Below, piece by piece: positions 43,750 through 53,053 of a stretch of 64,000 nt of DNA; position 1 is the first letter of the stretch, and every line of letters begins with the position of its first letter. Location of the stretch: positions 1-64,000 of the forward strand of contig CAYRJA010000004.1 in the NCBI GenBank assembly GCA_964424455.1. The letters run 5' to 3'. This stretch comes from CAYRJA01 sp964424455 (GTDB taxonomy: Bacteria; Bacteroidota; Bacteroidia; Chitinophagales; UBA10324). A model generated the notes under the pieces. That model saw only the letters and a program-made list of their open reading frames with translations, did not search any database and was not told where the DNA came from. A program made the position numbers and the translations under genes.

Positions 43750-45795
43750 CTACCATATTCTTACTCTCAAACTATCGGGCAGGTACATTTTATCTCCCGG
43801 TTTAATATTGAATGCTTCATAGAAAGCATCTATGTCAGACATCGGACCATTTACACGCAGGAAATTTGGAGAATGAACATCCGATTTCAACTGCCGTGCA
43901 AGAGATTCAGGTCTGTAATGTCCCATCCATGAAAGAGAATAGCCGAGAAAGAATCGTTGCGATGGAGTAAGCCCATTGATGATTACATTGTTTCTGTATT
44001 GGTCAGTTTTTTTGAACGCATGATAGGCAATCACTAATCCGCCGAGGTCAGCTATATTTTCACCGAGTGTTGCAGCGCCATTCACATGCATAGAGTCCAG
44101 TACAACATAATTATCAAACTGTTTCACCAACATATTTGCCCGCTGGGTAAAACGGGCAGAATCAGACTTTGTCCACCACGATTTCAGGTTTCCCTTTTCA
44201 TCAAATTGCCTCCCCTGATCATCAAATCCATGAGTGATTTCATGTCCGATAGTGGATGCACCGCCATAACCATAAATTACAGCATCATCAACAAGAGAAT
44301 CTGCCCAGCCCGGAATGATAAATACCGCAGCAGGTAAAACAATTTCGTTGTTGCTTGGATTGTAATATGCGTTCCATGTTTGCGGTGTCATTTCCCATTC
44401 AGTTTTGTCCACCGGCTTGTAAAGTTTTGAAATCTCATAGTTGTAATGCCACAATCTTCCGTTCAGCACATTTTGCATGTAAGAACTTTTATCAATATTC
44501 ATTGAAGAATAGTCTTTCCATTTTTCAGGATAACCCACCTTCTTTGTTACAGTATTTAATTTATCAATTGCCTTTTGTTTGGTAGTGTCGCTCATCCAGT
44601 CAAGTTGTTTTATTCTTTCTCTGAACGCATCGAACACATTATCCACTAATTTCTCATAGCGCGCTTTTGTTTTAGCGGAATAATATTTCTGAATATAAAG
44701 TTGTCCAAGTGCATCGCCGAGCAAATTGCCCTCTATATCCAATATTCGTTTCCAACGCGGGCGTGGCTCTTTTGCGCCACTGAGAACAGTTCCATAGAAA
44801 TGAAAATTTTCATCAGCAAAATTTTTACTCAGGTAGGGGGCGAAAGAGGAGAGGAGTGAGTAGCGTAAATAAGTTTTCCAGTCATCAAGACTTGCAGAGT
44901 TGAAAATCAAATCCATTTGTTTGTAAAACTCCGGCTGCCCAACAATCACGGTATCTATGTTTTTGATTTGCATCTGCACCAATAAATCTTTCCAGTTGAA
45001 AGAAGGAGCTAATTTGTTTAAGCCATCCACTGTCATTTTATGGTAATTGGTATAAGGGTCGCGCAGGTATTCAATCTTACGGGATGATTGGGCAATAGAA
45101 GTTTCAAGTTTCATCATGGCAACACTGTTCTTTCCTGCTGTTACAGAATCTTCGCCTAACAACTGTAACATTCTTGAAATGTGCTTTATATATTCAGCAC
45201 GGATACTTTTAAATCGGGCGCTATTGTCAAAGTAGTAATCCCGTTCAGGAAGGTTTAGTCCTCCCTGATAAAAGTGTAACACATATTTATCACTATTTCT
45301 TTCGTCTTGCATTGAAAACATACTGAACAACGGCTCAACACCAATCGTCTGATGATATGCTATGGCAGAAAGCAAACTCTTTTTATCATGAACAGAAGCG
45401 ATGCGGTCTAATTCAGACTGAAGAGGAGTGATGCCTTGCTTTTCAATTGTAACGGTATCCATGCCGGTAAGCCAGAAGTCACCGGTTTTTTGTGTATTAC
45501 TTCCCGGTGTAATGTCTTTATCAGCAGCAGACTCTTCATTGATTTTCAGGAGGCGCGAATAGGTATCTTCATTTACAAGACTCCAGATGCCCCATGAATT
45601 TTCCGAAGCAGGAATCGGATTCTTTTTTATCCATGTTCCTTCTGCGTAATTAAAGAAATTATCACCGGGGCTTACCGTTGTATCCATGTTTTCTATTATC
45701 AAATCTTTCAGCGGGGCAGTGTTTTTATTTGCACACGATGAAATAAGAGCAACTGTAACAAAACTGATAAGGAGTAATGAATATGAAATTTTCAT
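43750..45795 (-). CDS. M13 family (neprilysin/PepO-like) zinc metallopeptidase, lipoprotein
   Basis: A 681-residue exported peptidase. A lipoprotein signal (MKISYSLLLISFVTVALISSCAN) is followed by the M13 N-terminal domain (MDTTVSPGDNFFNYAEGTWIKKNPIP). The zinc site HEITH lies near residues 515-519 and the third ligand in ENIADLGGL about 60 residues later. NAYYNPSNNEIVLPA precedes the zinc helix and the C-terminus ends RVRIW in place of the classical CRVW. It would degrade peptides in the periplasm. Single gene. Confidence 0.93.
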   Translation of the reverse strand: MKISYSLLLISFVTVALISSCANKNTAPLKDLIIENMDTTVSPGDNFFNYAEGTWIKKNPIPASENSWGIWSLVNEDTYSRLLKINEESAADKDITPGSNTQKTGDFWLTGMDTVTIEKQGITPLQSELDRIASVHDKKSLLSAIAYHQTIGVEPLFSMFSMQDERNSDKYVLHFYQGGLNLPERDYYFDNSARFKSIRAEYIKHISRMLQLLGEDSVTAGKNSVAMMKLETSIAQSSRKIEYLRDPYTNYHKMTVDGLNKLAPSFNWKDLLVQMQIKNIDTVIVGQPEFYKQMDLIFNSASLDDWKTYLRYSLLSSFAPYLSKNFADENFHFYGTVLSGAKEPRPRWKRILDIEGNLLGDALGQLYIQKYYSAKTKARYEKLVDNVFDAFRERIKQLDWMSDTTKQKAIDKLNTVTKKVGYPEKWKDYSSMNIDKSSYMQNVLNGRLWHYNYEISKLYKPVDKTEWEMTPQTWNAYYNPSNNEIVLPAAVFIIPGWADSLVDDAVIYGYGGASTIGHEITHGFDDQGRQFDEKGNLKSWWTKSDSARFTQRANMLVKQFDNYVVLDSMHVNGAATLGENIADLGGLVIAYHAFKKTDQYRNNVIINGLTPSQRFFLGYSLSWMGHYRPESLARQLKSDVHSPNFLRVNGPMSDIDAFYEAFNIKPGDKMYLPDSLRVRIW

Positions 45796-45877
45796 AAGTG
45801 GTTTATTTTGACATAGTAAATCTAACAGAGAAATTTAATCTTAGCAGGAATAAGAATAAAAGAATGTCAAATATTCT

Positions 45878-47059
45878 TTATGGCTGTTTGCTTAAAGCCA
45901 GTTTATATATATCATTCATTTGTCTGCCGATTAACTTCCATGAGAATTTATCCTCAATAGTTTTTTTTGCATTCACTCTTATGGTTTCTATCAGAGAAGG
46001 ATTCTGTAACAGTTCAACTATTTTCTCTGCAAGGTCAGCGTCGTTTTCAGACTGAAAAAGCAGTCCGTTTTCTCCATGAACGATAATCCGTTTGAAAGTA
46101 TCAAGATCAGATGTAATAACAGCGCTGCCATAGTCAAGCGAGCGGGTCATTACGCTACTTGAATAAATTTTACGATAGGGGAGAACCACGATGTCGGCGG
46201 CTTTGTAATAGTAAGGAACTAATTCATTGGGTATATAACTGAAGTTCAGAATACAATCTTCCTCCAGATGATGCTGATGAATTATTTTCTCAAGTTCGTC
46301 GGTTTCCATTTTCCAGGGTGAGCCGGCTATGACAAGTTTTGTATCGGCAAATTTTTCTCTGACTTTTATATAGGCTTTCAGGAGTACATCCACACCTTTT
46401 ACCTTTTTTATTTGACCAAAAAACAATATCAATTTCTTACCTTGTGGAAGGTTTAATTTTTTTCTGGCTTCTGATTGTGAACAGTTGATTTGATAGATAA
46501 AATCTGTATCGCCATGTGGAACAAGATGAATTTTTTCTTTCGGAAACTGTGTAAAGTATTTAGTGAGTGAGTCAAGTGCAAACGGTGAGTGAACAATTAC
46601 ATGGTCTATCCGCTTTTCAAATTTTCTGTATTTGGATTTGTTAATTCTCTTTCCAAAATCCTCGAAACTCTCTACATCGTGAATGGTGGCGACCACCTTA
46701 AATCCATTTCTCCTGAATAGAAATAAATTCAGGAACTCGCGATTGGCAAAATGATAGATATGGAAATGCACCAATGAACTGCCACTTCGCTTTGCGTGAG
46801 ATGCCGTTCTCAGAGCACCGATTATGTAACGAATACCGCGGATAATTTTTGGAGCGCTGCCGTATATACCTCGATAAAATTTTTTTACAGTGAAACGGAA
46901 AGGATGTTTAGTATCGAGTGTAGTTTCATCACAGGTGTAAAGTGTAACATCTATTCCTTCATCTGATACTGCTTTACACAATCCGAAGTCATAAAATTCA
47001 TTCCCAAGATGTCCGCCAACCGGTTCAACGATTGAAATTTTTATTTTACCGTCAATCAT
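45878..47059 (-). CDS. Family 4 glycosyltransferase
   Basis: A 393-residue GT-B enzyme. The acceptor half begins IKISIVEPVGGHLGNEFYDFGLCKAV; the donor half has KLILFFGQIKKVKGVDVLLKAY, the nucleotide-sugar segment PNELVPYYYKAADIVVLPYRKIYSS, and a conserved acidic stretch near VMTRSLDYGSAVITSDL. The donor is unknown. It is the last gene of the minus-strand cluster, its ATG overlapping the TGA of the glycosidase (ATGA, 47056-47059). Cytoplasmic, acting on lipid-linked repeat units. The classic E-x7-E is degenerate. Confidence 0.83.
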   Translation of the reverse strand: MIDGKIKISIVEPVGGHLGNEFYDFGLCKAVSDEGIDVTLYTCDETTLDTKHPFRFTVKKFYRGIYGSAPKIIRGIRYIIGALRTASHAKRSGSSLVHFHIYHFANREFLNLFLFRRNGFKVVATIHDVESFEDFGKRINKSKYRKFEKRIDHVIVHSPFALDSLTKYFTQFPKEKIHLVPHGDTDFIYQINCSQSEARKKLNLPQGKKLILFFGQIKKVKGVDVLLKAYIKVREKFADTKLVIAGSPWKMETDELEKIIHQHHLEEDCILNFSYIPNELVPYYYKAADIVVLPYRKIYSSSVMTRSLDYGSAVITSDLDTFKRIIVHGENGLLFQSENDADLAEKIVELLQNPSLIETIRVNAKKTIEDKFSWKLIGRQMNDIYKLALSKQP

Positions 47060-48690
47060 TTAGACAACTCTTCCAGATTTATTTTTATATAGCCGGCGCA
47101 ATAGGGAGCAATGGCAACTTTATTTATAGTTGTGTTTTCTGTTACAAACTTTACTTCGGAGTAAACATTATACTTAGGGTAATCAATCGAATACCGGGTG
47201 ATGCCAAAACTGGAATAGAGATTATCGCCTGAAAGAATACGCGATGTACAGGCAGAGCCGGCGGATATATTTTTCCCGTTTACAGAAAAATCTTTTAGTG
47301 TTACTTCTGTCCCTGTTTTATTTACAAAATAGAAATACAGTTCTTTATGCCCCGAATCATAGAATGAGTATCCGGTGAAATTATTGTTTTCAAACTTTTT
47401 TGAATTTCTCATCACTTCGGTTGCTGCAATAGAGCAGTTGTTATTGAAAATGTCTTTTATCAGCAAATTGGCGTAGAAGGTACATCGGCGGATAATAGTA
47501 TCACCATCCGGATCGCGATAGCTTTCTTCCTTTCTGGGTGGAGTAATAGCTGCACTGGACAGGGTTGTGCCTCCCAGATATTGATAAGTAGCAAGAGAGA
47601 TGATGTTGTTATACTTTTGGTTCATGTTAATCATAAAGAAATAAAACTCATCAACATACAATGCCTGTAACAGTGTGTTGGCGTAGAAAAATTTTGTTTG
47701 CTTTTGTGCAATATTCCATTCGGTAATCCACATTTTTTTACTGCTTCCGAATACTCCTGAATAATAATCAATAGATTGGTCCATCAGGTTATTCATTATC
47801 AGATTAGTGGTTTTTCCGGCACAGGAAAAAACATTATCAAGACTTCCTCCCTGACTTAAGCAGGGAATGTTACAGTAAAAATGACAGACATAGGCATCAA
47901 ACCATTTTTCTTTTGAAAGGGTACGGTTCCAATCATCATATACTGATTTATCGGGTACAATATTCATATTGTCCTTTAACAGCAGGCAAGGTCCCGCTGT
48001 TACAGCTACAGGAATTCCGGGAAAATAGGCATGAACTGAATCTGCAAAAGGTTTACAGATTTGAATGTATTCCTTAATGGTATATTGTGAGTCATCTGCT
48101 TTTTTTGAGTAATACAACTCATTACCCAACTCAACACCAAGTACCTGAATATTTTGTTTCTGCAAGAACCGGAGTTGCTCATTCATTTCATGAGGAGTAC
48201 CTGAAATTACATTGGCGCAAATAATAACTGATGTGTTGTTGTACTTACACAACTGAACTAATTCATCTATGTATCTGACCTTTTTGCTTTTCTGAAACTC
48301 ATACCTTTTCAGTTTTTTAAATTCTGCATCTGCCTGAGGTCTTATGGCAGTAACCTCAGATTGGATATAGCCGTAATTATTCCTGTTCCAGTGATAAAAT
48401 CTTGCAGGTACTCCACCGGGCCAGCGGAACACGGGCGGAGCCAGCTCCTTTTCATATTTTACAAATGCAGGAGCATTCACATCTATCTCATCGAAGGTGG
48501 CATCTAAAGTAAAACCATAAAGATTTCGGTTCACGACGGGCGCATTCGGATTAGTTTTTACTGAAATCTGCAATTCAATTTCATTTTCACCGGATGTTTC
48601 CGGATCGGTTGTATGAGACTCATGAATGCATTTTGAAGAATTGAAGAGCATTAAACTGGCAATCAGCAATACGGATTTACTCAAGTACAT
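47056..48690 (-). CDS. Clan GH-A-like glycoside hydrolase (GH51/GH79-like), exported
   Basis: A 544-residue protein with an N-terminal export signal (MYLSKSVLLIASLMLFNSSKC, possibly a lipobox). A (beta/alpha)8-type barrel is suggested by RNLYGFTLDATF, FRWPGG, and the two acids: Glu near residue 190 in VELGNELYY (acid/base) and Glu near 323 in WITEWNIA (nucleophile). A C-terminal beta-sandwich follows. These features fit arabinofuranosidase or glucuronidase families; the exact one is unknown. It lies in the polysaccharide cluster, overlapping the polymerase gene by 14 bases, so it may trim or release the product. Confidence 0.65.
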   Translation of the reverse strand: MYLSKSVLLIASLMLFNSSKCIHESHTTDPETSGENEIELQISVKTNPNAPVVNRNLYGFTLDATFDEIDVNAPAFVKYEKELAPPVFRWPGGVPARFYHWNRNNYGYIQSEVTAIRPQADAEFKKLKRYEFQKSKKVRYIDELVQLCKYNNTSVIICANVISGTPHEMNEQLRFLQKQNIQVLGVELGNELYYSKKADDSQYTIKEYIQICKPFADSVHAYFPGIPVAVTAGPCLLLKDNMNIVPDKSVYDDWNRTLSKEKWFDAYVCHFYCNIPCLSQGGSLDNVFSCAGKTTNLIMNNLMDQSIDYYSGVFGSSKKMWITEWNIAQKQTKFFYANTLLQALYVDEFYFFMINMNQKYNNIISLATYQYLGGTTLSSAAITPPRKEESYRDPDGDTIIRRCTFYANLLIKDIFNNNCSIAATEVMRNSKKFENNNFTGYSFYDSGHKELYFYFVNKTGTEVTLKDFSVNGKNISAGSACTSRILSGDNLYSSFGITRYSIDYPKYNVYSEVKFVTENTTINKVAIAPYCAGYIKINLEELSK

Positions 48691-50023
48691 ATTGTTTGTC
48701 TTTTTTTGTCTCTATGTAATAGTAGAAATAAATTATAGAAATAAAAAGAATAGTGATTCCCGGTCCCGGAGTAAAAAAACTTCCGCCTGCTGTAACACCT
48801 CTCAGGTAAAAAAACAGCAGGTAGTATTTACAGGATTGAAGAAATACATCACTCCGGTACAATTCTATCTTTCTTAACCAGATGATGGAAAGAAGAAATT
48901 CAATATGAACAATCAATACGCCTAATAATCCATAGATGAAAACAGATCCCAGTAGTCCTATATCAGCGGGATAAAAATATCCCATTGAATTGGAGGGATT
49001 ACCTCCCCAGCGTTCAGACCATTTGCCGTTTCCAAAAATAATTGAAGCCGGATGCTTCTGAACAAGATGAGCTGCTTTCACAAATACAAGAATGCGCGCA
49101 TCTGCAGATTGTTCACCGCTTTCTTCACCTTGCAACACATCCAGCACATTGGAATACATTGTTCTGATGTTGGAGAGTGTCTCGGGTTTAATCACATAGA
49201 AAACACCGGCAGCAATAGTGACTGTAAAAAGAAAAATCATAGAGTAGAAAACAAACCTTTTTAAACTCAAATTAAATATCATATAGAGGAAGAGCGTTCC
49301 CGAAAGCATGATAATCAATCCTCTTTTCTGATACTCGAAAAAGATGTAACAGAAAAAAAGAAGAAAGTAAATGAGGTATTTTGCCTGTCGGGTTCTTATA
49401 AATTTGATAAAATAATAAATGGCAGAGAAAGCAATCAGGAAGATGTCAAACCTGAAACCACATCCTCCTTTTACCTGATTGCAGAACACAAATGAAGTAC
49501 CGTAATACTGAGCCGGATTAAAAATTATTGCAGCGATAATATATATACCCAACAATATCCATGACAGGGACAAGAAGGTGTCGCGAATATTGAAGAGTGT
49601 AATCCACTTTGTTTTCAGCAGGTAGAAAATAACAAGACCAAAAATTAAATAAGCCCATTCAAACTGAGTAGTGATGCCATAGATAATCGGCTGCCCCCAG
49701 AAAAGGAATGATACAAGTCCTGAGTAAACAGGTATGAAAAGAAATAAAAGCAGAACGAGTATGTCAAAAGAAGTCAACTTTGCTCCTTTAACCAGAAGGT
49801 CTGCCACATAAAAAAAAAGAAAGACAAAGAATAATGCAAAAAGAAGATTGGACAGAGGCCATTGTATCCAGTTGAGAGGGGAACGACCGAGAGTTCCAAA
49901 CTGCAGGATGAACAGTAGTGCCAGGAAAAAGGATTTGATGAACTTATCCGTTGTCCATTTTGGCAAACTAATATCAAACGAGGGCAGCAATGTTTCTTGT
50001 TTTTCGATAATATAATTCAGCAA
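48677..50023 (-). CDS. Wzy-like polysaccharide polymerase / O-antigen ligase family
   Basis: A 448-residue inner-membrane protein with 10-12 hydrophobic helices and a periplasmic loop near residues 285-350 (TLSNIRTMYSNVLDVLQGEE, then SADARILVFVKAAHLVQKHPASIIFGNGKWSERWGG), typical of the O-antigen polymerase/ligase superfamily. It would join lipid-linked repeats in the periplasm. It overlaps the glycosidase gene by 14 bases and follows the GT2 gene by 21, in the middle of the cluster. Confidence 0.72.
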   Translation of the reverse strand: MLNYIIEKQETLLPSFDISLPKWTTDKFIKSFFLALLFILQFGTLGRSPLNWIQWPLSNLLFALFFVFLFFYVADLLVKGAKLTSFDILVLLLFLFIPVYSGLVSFLFWGQPIIYGITTQFEWAYLIFGLVIFYLLKTKWITLFNIRDTFLSLSWILLGIYIIAAIIFNPAQYYGTSFVFCNQVKGGCGFRFDIFLIAFSAIYYFIKFIRTRQAKYLIYFLLFFCYIFFEYQKRGLIIMLSGTLFLYMIFNLSLKRFVFYSMIFLFTVTIAAGVFYVIKPETLSNIRTMYSNVLDVLQGEESGEQSADARILVFVKAAHLVQKHPASIIFGNGKWSERWGGNPSNSMGYFYPADIGLLGSVFIYGLLGVLIVHIEFLLSIIWLRKIELYRSDVFLQSCKYYLLFFYLRGVTAGGSFFTPGPGITILFISIIYFYYYIETKKDKQYVLE

Positions 50024-50044
50024 ATTTATTTCTTCTATTGAGAA

Positions 50045-51154
50045 TTAATTGCCGTTGTTGTTGTGTTTTAATTTATCTCCGCAATTTCTTTTTCCCAGTA
50101 TGATGCCCGCTATCAGTAATGATTCTTTCCTGTTCCCGGTAATGAAATTCTTTATCACCTTGAACATCAGCCGCAGGTAAGCTACCGGTAATAAAAATGG
50201 ATAGAACTTTCTGTAAAATATCAGCATATTCCGGTACTGAAAACAGGCAACCGGCAGGGGTAGTTGTTTAGCCAGCATTTTTTCTCCTGTAGTGGCTCCT
50301 TGTTTGTGATAAATTTTACTTTGACAAGCATAAGAAATAGCCCATCCTTTTTTTCTTGCACGAACAGCCCAATCGAGTTCCTCGTAGTACATAAAGTATT
50401 TTTCTTCAAGCAGCCCTACATCTTTAATAAAGGATTTTGAACAAATCATGGAGCAGCCCATCGGATAATCAATGGCAATATTTCCTTTATCAAATTGACC
50501 ATGGTCAGTTTCTCCGGTGCCCAGATGATAAAACAAGGTGGTTCTCAGGTTGTACATTCCGCCTACTGCCTGTAACACTTCAGGGCTTTCGTAAAACAGG
50601 ACTTTAGATCCCACCAATCCGTTTTTTTGATTCTTATTATCGGGCAGTTCCATCTTGTTTACTAAAGCGGTAAGAGCATGCTCATCTGTAACAGTATCGT
50701 TGTTCAGCAGCCACACATATTCCATGTCACCCTTTGCAAGGGCATATCGGATGCCTGTGTTACAGCCGGCGGCAAAACCCATATTTTTTTTACCCTGAAT
50801 AAATATCAAAGGATACTTACCGGAGTCGTTTGTTTTGTTCTCAAGAGATTCTTCTTTCTTCTTGTTGCCGCCATGCAGCGCTTCCTCTTCGCTGTAAACT
50901 ATATATGGAATAGGTTTTTTTCCGGGAGGAAGGGTAAGGTGGGAAAGTGGCTGAGGAGTTGAATAAGATATTGTTTCTGCTCCCTCTGCCCATGTTGTAA
51001 AGTGATGTATGGAATGATTGGTAGAATTATTATCAACCACTACTATCTGATAACAGGGGTATTTATTTTTTAGAATGCTTTCCATGCACTCAATTGTATC
51101 CATCCACTGATTCAGATTAACTAAAACTATATAAATTTTTTTTTCTTCAGACAT
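50045..51154 (-). CDS. Family 2 glycosyltransferase (rhamnosyltransferase-like)
   Basis: About 369 residues. YIVLVNLNQWMDTIECMESIL at the start and IVVVDNNSTNHS give the GT-A fold; the donor-metal site is VWLLNNDTVTD, then FMYYEELDWAVRARKKGW closes the pocket. That pattern is shared with rhamnosyltransferases, which would fit the dTDP-rhamnose genes in this window, but this is inference. I take the start at 51154 (MSEEKKIY) since the upstream Met at 51178 would overlap the sulfotransferase gene by 22 bases. A long low-similarity insertion lies near residues 60-100. Confidence 0.8.
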   Translation of the reverse strand: MSEEKKIYIVLVNLNQWMDTIECMESILKNKYPCYQIVVVDNNSTNHSIHHFTTWAEGAETISYSTPQPLSHLTLPPGKKPIPYIVYSEEEALHGGNKKKEESLENKTNDSGKYPLIFIQGKKNMGFAAGCNTGIRYALAKGDMEYVWLLNNDTVTDEHALTALVNKMELPDNKNQKNGLVGSKVLFYESPEVLQAVGGMYNLRTTLFYHLGTGETDHGQFDKGNIAIDYPMGCSMICSKSFIKDVGLLEEKYFMYYEELDWAVRARKKGWAISYACQSKIYHKQGATTGEKMLAKQLPLPVACFQYRNMLIFYRKFYPFLLPVAYLRLMFKVIKNFITGNRKESLLIAGIILGKRNCGDKLKHNNNGN

Positions 51155-51156
51155 TG

Positions 51157-52122
51157 TTATCGGGTATCTGCTGTCCACGAAGAAAGATCCGTATTTATCA
51201 GCGAAGAAAGTTTATTAATATCATCGTGGTATATACCGGCTAAAAACTTTCTTTCTTCTGCGGTCATTACAGGTTTGTTTTTGCTTGTAAAGAAAACCAT
51301 CTTCAATTTAGTGATAAAACTTTTAGATAAATTCTCTTTTATAAAGCGCACAATATTATTTTGTAAGAGTCGTCCAACCAACTTTGATTTAGGAACATAA
51401 GCAACATTATATGACTTTGAAAAATCAAATTTATAATCTTCGGATAACTCAAGGAATTTGCAAATATCAGTCAGTACTTTCTCCGGATAGTTTTTGAAAT
51501 CTTCATACAAAAATATTTTAACCTGTTCTCCCGGAAAGGAATCTGTAAATCGTTTCACCTGCTCATAATACATTCCAAGTTCAATATAAAGATTTGAAAT
51601 GCCCCAACCCTTTTCTGTACTTGACATATCTTTTTTCAACTCTTCCATAAAATTTCCTGATTCATAACCTGTCCTCAAATCCATCAGATAATGACTGAAC
51701 ACACGCTCTACCGGATTGCGAAGTATCATGATGATTTTAGCATCAGGAAATTTCTGAGAAATATTTTTTGCCGCCTGAGTTGAATACAGATAAGCATTCG
51801 TCATTTCACCTATTGCCTTTTTGTTTTCAGCAAAGCGGAATAAACTTTTATACTTTTCCCAATCACTGATAAACGCCTGGAAGATTTCAGTTTTCATCCC
51901 TGATTCCATCCATTTGTCAATGTTGATGTTTACATCTCTTGCATAATTTGGTCTGAATTTTTTATTGTCAATATCAGTAGCAAAAAAATATACTTCTTTG
52001 ATGGGAGGAAGGTAAATCTGAGGATGCTGACGCAGATAATTGTAAAGAGATGTAGTGCCTGATTTTGCAGCGCCGGCAATAAAAAAATTCGGTAATGGCT
52101 CTTTCATATACTCTTTCATCAT
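51157..52122 (-). CDS. PAPS-dependent carbohydrate sulfotransferase
   Basis: A 321-residue sulfotransferase. The 5'-phosphosulfate-binding loop is FFIAGAAKSGTTSLYNYLRQHP near residues 13-34, and the 3'-phosphate-binding segment is MILRNPVERVFSHYL. The C-terminal helix is like that of heparan-type enzymes. It would move sulfate from PAPS to a sugar hydroxyl, releasing PAP. It is one base from the upstream sulfotransferase (52124) and shares the family's HPQIYLPPIKEVYFF. Cytoplasmic. Confidence 0.87.
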   Translation of the reverse strand: MMKEYMKEPLPNFFIAGAAKSGTTSLYNYLRQHPQIYLPPIKEVYFFATDIDNKKFRPNYARDVNINIDKWMESGMKTEIFQAFISDWEKYKSLFRFAENKKAIGEMTNAYLYSTQAAKNISQKFPDAKIIMILRNPVERVFSHYLMDLRTGYESGNFMEELKKDMSSTEKGWGISNLYIELGMYYEQVKRFTDSFPGEQVKIFLYEDFKNYPEKVLTDICKFLELSEDYKFDFSKSYNVAYVPKSKLVGRLLQNNIVRFIKENLSKSFITKLKMVFFTSKNKPVMTAEERKFLAGIYHDDINKLSSLINTDLSSWTADTR

Positions 52123-52123
52123 A

Positions 52124-53029
52124 TTACTCGTGTTTCCAGATGGAAAGGTCTGTATTCAGCAATTTTTCTAATTCCTGAATTTCACTCTTAAAATTTTTCA
52201 GATACAACTGCCGGCGAAATTCAGGAGTGATTTTTTCAGGAGTAATTATTTTTTCGTTCAGCCGTATCAGTCCGTTCTTAATTTTTTTTCTCCATGATTT
52301 TGACGGAAGAAAAATCTTTAAATACTTCAGCGGTGAATTCTCTTTGTAAAGAAGATGTGCAAACCATCTTGAAGCAACTTGTCTGGAAGGATTGCTCTTT
52401 ACCACATCGAAATGGAAATTTGTATCTACATCAAGAAATGAAGTTATCTTCTTTAGTGTCGCATCCAGATTATGCTTAATGTCCTTTTCAAAAATCAGAA
52501 TGAGAAAATTTTCTTTAGGGAAAAATTCAAAATATTTTTTGAGTTGAGCAAGATAGTGTCCTCTGCTAATATAGCTGAAGCTTATGATGTCATCTCTTTT
52601 ATTGCTTTTCATCCGTTGTTCTTCTGCAGCTATGGCTTCTTCAAAAGATAAAGGTTCAAAACCTTTAAGCTTACTCATCAGATAGTGTGAATAGGCCCGA
52701 TCCACAGGATCCCGCAGTGTTACAATAAATTTAGTTTTTGCACCTAAGGTGCCCTTTATTCTTGAAGCGGTTTTACCGGCAAAGAATATATAGCTCGGAT
52801 CAATTTCACCGATTGCTTTTTCGTCTGATACTTTCTGAAAATAGCTGGAATAAAATTCTATTCCTTTCCTGTAATCCTCATCATACTGAAAAAATTTTGT
52901 TTCCTTTTTCTCCGGTAAAAAAATCTGCGGATGATTTTTGAGAATATCAAACAGGGTAGTGGTACCTGCTTTCTGAACCCCTATGCAGATAAAATCAGGA
53001 ACAGACATAGCAAGAGCATGGTTTTGCAT
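52124..53029 (-). CDS. PAPS-dependent sulfotransferase
   Basis: A 301-residue paralogue of the adjacent enzyme. The PAPS loop is FICIGVQKAGTTTLFDILKNHPQIFLPEKKETKFF, residues 13-47, and VTLRDPVDRAYSHYLMS is the 3'-phosphate segment. The C-terminal TPEFRRQLYLKNFKSEIQELEKLLNTDLSIWK parallels the neighbour's. Two closely related enzymes in a row suggest sulfation at two positions, or successive duplication. It follows the flippase gene by 24 bases. Confidence 0.87.
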   Translation of the reverse strand: MQNHALAMSVPDFICIGVQKAGTTTLFDILKNHPQIFLPEKKETKFFQYDEDYRKGIEFYSSYFQKVSDEKAIGEIDPSYIFFAGKTASRIKGTLGAKTKFIVTLRDPVDRAYSHYLMSKLKGFEPLSFEEAIAAEEQRMKSNKRDDIISFSYISRGHYLAQLKKYFEFFPKENFLILIFEKDIKHNLDATLKKITSFLDVDTNFHFDVVKSNPSRQVASRWFAHLLYKENSPLKYLKIFLPSKSWRKKIKNGLIRLNEKIITPEKITPEFRRQLYLKNFKSEIQELEKLLNTDLSIWKHE

Positions 53030-53053
53030 TTGCGGAGGTAAATAAATATTTCA

